Source: Candidatus Dormiibacterota bacterium (GTDB taxonomy: Bacteria > Chloroflexota > Dormibacteria > Aeolococcales > Aeolococcaceae). Taken from it: a DNA stretch of 6,763 nucleotides. Both the position numbers and the translations under genes were made by a program. Positions 5,766 through 6,763 of this stretch are shown piece after piece. The notes beneath the pieces were generated by a model, which was not told the origin of the DNA, did no database searches, and saw only the letters and a list, made by a program, of their open reading frames with translations. The stretch is from the NCBI GenBank assembly GCA_955651875.1, contig CATPAP010000123.1, positions 1 through 6,763 on the forward strand, given 5' to 3'. Within the stretch, counting starts at the first letter, position 1. The number at the start of each line of letters is the position of its first letter.

Positions 5766-5819
5766 CCTCCTTGTCCAGCAGCATCCGCGGGTGCGGATGC
5801 TCGATGGAGGTGATCCTCC
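5766..5819 (-). promoter_or_regulatory. Structured leader upstream of the coiled-coil gene
   Basis: Reading on the minus strand, GGAGG (5819-5815) pairs with CCTCC (5810-5806) over a 4-nt loop. Then GCATCCGC (5800-5793) pairs perfectly with GCGGATGC (5788-5781) over another 4-nt loop, followed by the ribosome binding site GGAGG (5770-5766). The CCTCC could alternatively pair with that binding site. The second hairpin may simply be the terminator of the hemolysin III gene. No promoter is evident in 5820-5890. Confidence 0.45.
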
Positions 5820-5890
5820 GTTGCGCCGACGTGGGAGACATCGGGGCAGGCCCGACTCCAGGGTCAGGGTTTCCCCTCGGCACGGCGTGC

Positions 5891-6550
5891 TCAGTGATGC
5901 ACGACCTCGACGACCATGAACACAAAGAAGAGCGCGTTGGCCGCGATCACCAGCGCGTGGAAGAGTTCGTGGTACCCGAACCACGAGGGTGCGAGGGCGG
6001 GACGCCGTAGTGCGTAGGCGATGCCACCGAGCGAATAGAGGAGGCCCGCTCCGAGCAGGAGCATGAGGCCCCCGATGCCCACCGCCTCGGTGACCACCGG
6101 CATCGCGATCACCGATACTCAGCCGATCAGCAGGTACAGGCCGGCGACGCCCCAACGAGGCAGCGCCACCCGGGTCGTGGACACCGCCACCCCCGCCGCC
6201 GCCAGCGTCCAGACGGCTGCGACGATCGAGATGCCCCACGCCGGGCTCGCGAGGGTGAGCATCACCGGTGTATAGGTGGCCGCGATGAGCACGAAGATGT
6301 TGGCGTGGTCGAGGCGGCGCAACACCGCGCGTGCGTGCGGCGACCACGTGACCACGTGGTACACGCCGCTGATGCCGAAGAGCCACGCCGACGCCGCCCC
6401 GTAGAGCGCGAGAGCGGCCTGACGTCCGGGATGGCCGCTCGCCAGGCCCACCAACGCCAACGTGCCGGCCGCCCACGGCAGCGTCGCGAGCAGGTGAGAC
6501 CACCCACGCAGCCGCGGACGGCGGACGCTCGACGCGGGCCGAGTGCTCAC
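5891..6550 (-). pseudogene. Hemolysin III / PAQR-family membrane protein with in-frame stop
   Basis: Read through the stop, the frame gives 219 codons, the usual length for this family of seven-span membrane proteins (YqfA/HlyIII, related to adiponectin receptors). Family landmarks are present: S61-x3-H65 (SGVYH), then D81-H82 followed by IAATYTP (89-95), and H194-x3-H198 (HELFH). These are the Ser, Asp and three His residues of the zinc-binding site. Codon 144 (6121-6119) is TGA, between LYLLIG and VSVIAMPVV. Tryptophan would fit there, so a single TGG to TGA change explains it. Reading frame and codon use continue unchanged after it, which argues for a recent mutation or a base-call error. 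The stop removes the last two or three helices and the HxxxH pair, so the product should be inactive. The GTG start at 6550 is preceded by AAAGGAA at fair spacing. Confidence 0.85.
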
Positions 6551-6677
6551 GGGCGTTCCTTTGCCATGGCTCCTCCGAGCGGATGGGTCCGGCGATGGTC
6601 GGCAGGGGAGGCGACGGGGCCTGCCACCGTCGACGTCCACCGCGAGATCCTCCACGACCCCGTACCATGACGGCACC
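6551..6677. promoter_or_regulatory. Divergent intergenic region
   Basis: This 127-bp gap separates the hemolysin III start (minus) from the gene starting at 6678 (plus) and should hold both promoters. TACCAT (6663-6668) lies 9 nt before the ATG at 6678 and is a weak leaderless-type -10 candidate. I see no convincing hexamer for the minus direction. Confidence 0.3.
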
Positions 6678-6763
6678 ATGAGCGACGAGAAGACGCCCCC
6701 GCATCACCACAGCCTGCGCGAGCGCATCGACGCCGCCGAAGCTGCGGCCGAGGAGGTCGTCGC
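6678..6763 (+). CDS. 5' end of an unidentified gene (runs off the window)
   Basis: Twenty-eight codons are visible, starting MSDEKTPPHHHSLRERIDAA and continuing with an Ala/Glu-rich stretch. The content is hydrophilic and looks like a cytoplasmic, helix-forming N-terminus with no signal peptide. Third codon positions are nearly all G or C. An earlier ATG at 6667 meets a stop after four codons, so 6678 is the better start. No Shine-Dalgarno sequence precedes it, which would fit a leaderless transcript. It diverges from the hemolysin III gene. Too little is present to name it. Confidence 0.55.
   Translation, partial: MSDEKTPPHHHSLRERIDAAEAAAEEVV

Noticed and set aside
5049..5813. 254-aa + strand open frame across the permease end and the coiled-coil gene
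   Set aside because: It is antisense to a well-supported gene, crosses the terminator hairpin, and is Arg-rich shadow composition.
6119..6121. TGA read as tryptophan or selenocysteine in the hemolysin III gene
   Set aside because: Other genes here end in TGA and use TGG for Trp. The family is not a selenoprotein family, and I see no obvious SECIS-like hairpin directly after the codon.
5760..6710. Upstream extension of the coiled-coil gene to a 507-aa protein
   Set aside because: The extension overlaps the hemolysin III gene in another frame and has low-complexity Arg/Gly composition. A strong ribosome site marks the true start at 5759.

Overview
This 6.8 kb window looks like chromosomal DNA from a high-GC bacterium, most likely an actinomycete-type organism (Actinomycetota). 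The reasons are G/C-rich third codon positions, GTG starts, TANNNT boxes placed 6-7 nt before start codons as in leaderless transcripts, and GC-rich hairpins without long T runs between genes. No genus can be named from the sequence. There is no CRISPR array, no rRNA, no complete tRNA and no recognisable transposase or integrase.

Layout. Positions 1-271 hold no gene I can defend, but end in a good extended -10 promoter. An unrecognised 119-aa ORF (272-631, +) follows, closed by a hairpin. A 54-aa single-span membrane protein with a proline-rich tail (823-987, +) and a secreted 545-aa Asp-box/sialidase-family protein (1180-2817, +) come next. Each is preceded by one copy of a 57-bp direct repeat (731-787 and 1039-1095), which suggests shared control. 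A perfect 15-bp hairpin ends the sialidase-family gene and separates it from a convergent small lipoprotein-like ORF (2941-3222, -). The start of that ORF is fused to the first 25 nt of a tRNA-Ser gene.

An ABC exporter operon follows on the + strand: ATPase (3405-4301) and six-span permease (4301-5080), overlapping by one base and apparently expressed from a leaderless promoter. A large hairpin (5143-5182) separates it from a convergent gene for a 190-aa membrane-anchored coiled-coil protein (5187-5759, -), whose leader contains hairpins and an anti-Shine-Dalgarno-like stretch. Upstream of that, on the same strand, lies a hemolysin III/PAQR-family gene (5891-6550) broken by an in-frame TGA at a position where tryptophan would fit. 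A divergent gene starts at 6678 and runs off the window.

The genes do not form one obvious pathway. Envelope functions dominate: secreted, lipoprotein, exporter and membrane proteins. I see no convincing new multi-gene system. The strongest anomalies are the tRNA-Ser/lipoprotein junction, the nonsense codon in the hemolysin III gene, and the duplicated 57-bp upstream element.
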